In this document: positions 61,220 to 64,000 of the stretch, piece after piece | Position numbering within the stretch: the first letter of the stretch is position 1 | Layout: each line of letters begins with the position of its first letter | Assembly: GCA_036519295.1 (NCBI GenBank) | Contig: DATDLN010000179.1 | Location: 1-64,000, forward strand | Length of the DNA stretch: 64,000 bases | DNA from: JACVRW01 sp036519295 | GTDB taxonomy: Bacteria > Actinomycetota > Thermoleophilia > Solirubrobacterales > Thermoleophilaceae | Reading direction: 5' to 3' | Notes under the pieces: generated by a model | The model's input: the letters and a program-made list of their open reading frames with translations, nothing else | What the model was told of the DNA's origin: nothing | Databases searched by the model: none | Translations under genes and position numbers: made by a program

Positions 61220-62787
61220 GCGTGTCCATGAAGGCGATCGTGAAGCGCTTCGGCCGGGTACAAGCGCTCGCCGGAGTCGACTTCGACCTCCGTCCGGGCG
61301 AGATCCACGCGCTGCTCGGGGAGAACGGCGCCGGCAAGACGACGCTCATGAACACGCTCTACGGCATGCTCCCGCCCGACGAGGGAACGATCGCGATCGG
61401 CGGGCGCGAGATGCAGTTCCGCAGCCCGCAGGACGCCATCGCGGAGGGCGTGGGGATGGTCCACCAGCACTTCATGCTGGTGCCGACCCTGACCGTGGCC
61501 GAGAACGCCGTGCTCGGCGAGCGGGGCGGCCCGCTGTTGCGCAAGCGAGACCTCGCCGCGGTCTCCGAGCGCCTCGCAGAGCTCGCCGCCCGCTACGGCC
61601 TCGACCTCGATCCCGGAGCGCGGGTGTGGCAGCTGTCGGTGGGCGAGCAGCAGCGCGTAGAGGTCCTGCGGGCGCTCTACAAGGGGGCGCGCATCCTGAT
61701 CCTGGACGAGCCGACCGCCACCCTCACGCCGCTCGAGACGGAGCGGCTGTTTCCGAAGCTGCGGACGCTGGCGGCCGAGGGCGCCTCGATCGTCTTCATC
61801 ACTCACCACCTCGAGGACGTCATCTCGTGGGCGGATCGGATCACCGTGCTGCGGCGCGGAGAGCGCGTGGGAACCTTGCGGCCCTCGGAGAGCTCGGCGG
61901 GGGAGCTGGCGCGGATGATGGTGGGACGGGACGTGCGTCTCATGCAGGTCGTGGCCGGCGAGCGCTCGGTGTCGGGGACCAAGGAGGCGCCGCGGGAAGC
62001 GCCCGTGCTGAGCATCGAGGGCATCAACGCCGACGGCGACAGAGGCACGCCCGCGCTCCGGGACGTCAGCTTCTCGGTCGCGCCCGGCGAGATCCTGGCT
62101 ATCGCCGGAGTCGAGGGGAACGGCCAGCCCGAGCTGGAGGAGGTGCTGTTCGGACTGCGGGCCCCCGAGAGCGGCAGGGTGAGCCTGGACGGGTCGGATG
62201 TCACCGGGACGGATCCGGCCGACCGGTTGCGGCTGGGCCTCGGGCTCGTTCCTTCGAACCGCTACCGGCGGGGCGTGATCCGCGAGCTGACGGTGGCGGA
62301 GAACCTCGTTCTCGACCGCGTCGGCGAGCCCCCGTTCGGCTCCGAGCTGCGCATGAACCGCCGGGAGATGGCGAAGCAGGCGGAGGAGCTGATCCGGCGC
62401 TTCTCGATCCAGGTGTCGGGGCCCGACCAGCTCGCCGGCACCCTGTCGGGCGGCAACGCCCAGCGCCTCGTGCTGGCCCGCGTTCTCAGCCGCGAGCTGC
62501 GCTGCCTCGTGGCCGCCCAGCCCACTCGCGGCCTGGACGTGGGGGCGATCGAGTTCGTCTGGGAGCAGCTCGCCGCCGCCCGTGACCGGGGGCTCGCGAT
62601 CGTGCTGCTCTCCACCGACCTCGACGAGGTCCTGAGCATGGCGGACCGCTGCTGCGTCATCTACCGCGGCCGGCTGGTGGCCCACTGGACGCGCGAGGAG
62701 CTCGATCGCGAGCGCGTGGGCCTCGCGATGGGCGGCGCCAAGGAACCCGCGGTGGCCGCGCCGGCGGTCGCCTCCCGGGAGATCTAG
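61210..62787 (+). CDS. Nucleoside/BMP-type ABC importer ATPase (two ABC domains)
   Basis: 525 residues, fused dual ABC protein of the RbsA/NupA type. Domain 1: LLGENGAGKTTLMNTLYG, LSVGEQQRVEVLRALYKGA, ILILDEPTA. Domain 2 has the degenerate GVEGNGQPELEEVLFGL P-loop and LSGGNAQRLVLARVLSREL with VAAQPTRGLDVGA, as usual for importers of nucleosides, purines and simple sugars. GTG 61210 is chosen from homology; GTG 61222 and ATG 61228 are alternatives. It overlaps the LLM gene. Confidence 0.94.
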   Translation: MELSVSMKAIVKRFGRVQALAGVDFDLRPGEIHALLGENGAGKTTLMNTLYGMLPPDEGTIAIGGREMQFRSPQDAIAEGVGMVHQHFMLVPTLTVAENAVLGERGGPLLRKRDLAAVSERLAELAARYGLDLDPGARVWQLSVGEQQRVEVLRALYKGARILILDEPTATLTPLETERLFPKLRTLAAEGASIVFITHHLEDVISWADRITVLRRGERVGTLRPSESSAGELARMMVGRDVRLMQVVAGERSVSGTKEAPREAPVLSIEGINADGDRGTPALRDVSFSVAPGEILAIAGVEGNGQPELEEVLFGLRAPESGRVSLDGSDVTGTDPADRLRLGLGLVPSNRYRRGVIRELTVAENLVLDRVGEPPFGSELRMNRREMAKQAEELIRRFSIQVSGPDQLAGTLSGGNAQRLVLARVLSRELRCLVAAQPTRGLDVGAIEFVWEQLAAARDRGLAIVLLSTDLDEVLSMADRCCVIYRGRLVAHWTREELDRERVGLAMGGAKEPAVAAPAVASREI

Positions 62788-62789
62788 CC

Positions 62790-63845
62790 ATGTCTGTGAG
62801 CCAGGCCACGGCCCGCCTCATCGCCCCGCCGCGTCTGAGCCGGCGGCTCAGGGCGATCCTCGCCTCCGCGGGCGCCGTGCTCCTGTCGCTGGTGGTCGGC
62901 GGCCTGCTCATTGTGATCGCGGGCGGAGATCCTCTGTCCGCCTACCGCTCCCTGCTCGATGGGGCTCTCGGCACTCCGTACGGGATCGGCCAGGTGCTGG
63001 TGCTGGCCATCCCCCTGGTGATCATCGGCCTCGGGCTGGCGCTCGCGTTCCGCGGGCGCGTCTACAACATCGGCGCCGAGGGCCAGCTGTTCATGGGGGC
63101 GCTCGCGAGCGGCGTGGTGGCGATCCTGCTGCCCGTCGGGTTCGGTCCCCTCCTGATCGGCCTCGCCATCCTCGCCGGAGTCGTCGCCGGGGCGGGCTGG
63201 GGCGCGATAGTCGGCCTGCTGAGGGCCCACTGGGGCGTGAACGAGGTCATCACCTCGCTGCTCCTCAACTTCGTCGCGATCCTGATCTTCACCTACGTCG
63301 TGCGGCGCCCCCTGCGCGCGCCCGGATCCCCCGACTTGCAGGGCCGCGCGATCCAGCCCGAGGCGGCCCTTCCCGCCCTTCCCGACCTTGCCGTTCACAT
63401 CGGCCTGTTCCTCGCCCTGGCGCTCGTTCCGCTTGCCGCATACGTCATGGCCCGCACGCCGTTCGGCTTCCGGGTGCGAATGCTGGGGTTCAACGCGGAG
63501 GCGGCCCGCACCGCGGGCGTCCGATCGGGCAGGATGGTGGTCGGCCTGATGCTCATCTCGGGGGGCCTCGCGGGGCTCGCCGGCGCCCTGCAGATACTCG
63601 GCGTGGCCGAGCGGCTCGACCCCGGGATCTCGCAGGGCTACGGCTTCACCGCCATCGTCGTAGCCCTTCTCGGTCGGCTGAACGCCGTGGGCGTCCTGCT
63701 CGCGGCGCTGTTCATCGCCCTGCTCCAGAGCGGCGGCCAGGCCATGAGCGTGATCGAGGGCGTGCCCTACGCGATCGTGCTCGCGATTCCCGGCGTCTTC
63801 GTCGTGTTCCTGCTCATCGCCGACCGATTGGCGCGGAGTTACTAG
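62790..63845 (+). CDS. Nucleoside/BMP-type ABC importer permease
   Basis: 351 residues, about nine spans, BPD_transp_2 type permease: GLGLALAFRGRVYNIGAEGQLFMGALA, GAGWGAIVGLLRAHWGVNEVITSLLLNF, MLGFNAEAARTAGVRSGRM. The usual second permease and the BMP-type binding protein are not in the window; the former may lie just past its end. It is the last complete gene and its stop runs directly into the 63845-64000 palindrome. Confidence 0.94.
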   Translation: MSVSQATARLIAPPRLSRRLRAILASAGAVLLSLVVGGLLIVIAGGDPLSAYRSLLDGALGTPYGIGQVLVLAIPLVIIGLGLALAFRGRVYNIGAEGQLFMGALASGVVAILLPVGFGPLLIGLAILAGVVAGAGWGAIVGLLRAHWGVNEVITSLLLNFVAILIFTYVVRRPLRAPGSPDLQGRAIQPEAALPALPDLAVHIGLFLALALVPLAAYVMARTPFGFRVRMLGFNAEAARTAGVRSGRMVVGLMLISGGLAGLAGALQILGVAERLDPGISQGYGFTAIVVALLGRLNAVGVLLAALFIALLQSGGQAMSVIEGVPYAIVLAIPGVFVVFLLIADRLARSY

Positions 63846-64000
63846 TGGCACCTCCGGCAACTCCGCACCCGCTTCGGATGGCCGCCATGCTGCGTCCTCG
63901 GTCGGGGCAATGCCACTTCTGGCATTGCACCCTCCCTGCGTCCTTGCCTGGCGGCCCCCGGAGCTCGCCGAACCGGGCACGGACTCACCGGAGGCACCAC
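63845..64000. repeat. 156-base imperfect palindrome at the window edge
   Basis: Four nested stem arms: 63845-63857 with 63988-64000 (11 of 13 bases pair), 63868-63877 with 63968-63977 (9 of 10), GGCCGCCA 63880-63887 with TGGCGGCC 63949-63956 (perfect), and hairpin GCAATGCCA 63907-63915/TGGCATTGC 63920-63928 around CTTC (perfect). CTGCGTCCT is also directly repeated on either side of the inner hairpin. Outer-arm mismatches at 63849-63850, 63858-63859 and 63866-63867 are all CA opposite CA. It could be a transcript-end structure, a palindromic repeat or a small mobile element; its true outer edge may lie beyond base 64000. Confidence 0.7.

Overview
The window looks like chromosome from a high-GC actinobacterium. 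Third codon positions are overwhelmingly G or C, gene starts commonly overlap the previous stop (ATGA, GTGA, TGATG), and the gene content is actinobacterial: WS/DGAT acyltransferase, PPi-type phosphofructokinase motifs, zinc-ribbon/DUF8129-like small proteins. A Thermoleophilia/Solirubrobacterales-like lineage fits the overall impression, but nothing in the window fixes the taxon. I saw no rRNA, tRNA, CRISPR array, phage gene or intact insertion sequence.

Layout. (1) 0.1-6.0 kb is core metabolism: a membrane-anchored HtrA-type protease, trpF-trpB-trpA, a SnoaL-like protein with a small membrane protein, and a convergent phosphofructokinase with PPi-enzyme residues. (2) 6.0-13.0 kb is a complete branched-chain-amino-acid-type ABC importer: two tandem substrate-binding lipoproteins, LivH, LivM, LivG, LivF and a small membrane protein. 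A strong hairpin separates the binding protein from the permease. (3) 13.1-24.5 kb is mixed: an LPG-synthase-type membrane protein, small stress-like or unknown proteins, a DMT transporter, a WS/DGAT acyltransferase, a four-gene zinc-ribbon/coiled-coil operon divergent from a leaderless MarR-like regulator, an epimerase and a malic enzyme. Two decayed gene fragments lie here. (4) 24.8-30.5 kb holds polA with an unusual acidic insertion, a YdcZ-type membrane protein, a SnoaL-like protein, a cyclopropane-synthase-like methyltransferase and an enoyl-CoA hydratase. (5) 30.5-34.9 kb is a second Liv-type importer: a divergent binding protein plus LivH, LivM and LivF, with no LivG.

(6) 34.9-63.8 kb is the most unusual part: about 27 co-directional, tightly packed catabolic genes in two blocks. 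Block A (34.9-49.5 kb) encodes a PEP-synthase-like phosphotransferase split into a swivelling-His protein and a separate ATP-grasp protein, as in phenylphosphate synthase. It also encodes a molybdenum hydroxylase (FAD, Mo and 2Fe-2S subunits), an FAH-family enzyme, an ABM monooxygenase, three metal-dependent cyclase/kynurenine-formamidase-family hydrolases (one fused to an HD domain), a GntR regulator, a Zn alcohol dehydrogenase, an MFS exporter/importer, a beta-keto-acid cleavage enzyme and a SnoaL-like protein. Block B (49.6-63.8 kb) starts at a near-consensus promoter with a palindrome over the start site. It encodes a second molybdenum hydroxylase, a variant ureohydrolase, a FadR-like GntR regulator, an isochorismatase-family amidase, a HyuB-like protein fused to an acetone-carboxylase-gamma-like zinc ribbon, HyuA, an LLM flavin oxidoreductase, and the ATPase and one permease of a nucleoside/BMP-type ABC importer.

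Together block A and block B look like uptake, molybdenum-dependent hydroxylation, ATP-dependent activation and stepwise C-N/ring opening of a nitrogen heterocycle or aromatic compound. The substrate cannot be read from sequence. The window ends in a 156-base imperfect palindrome (63845-64000) with regularly spaced CA:CA mismatches, which may continue past the edge.
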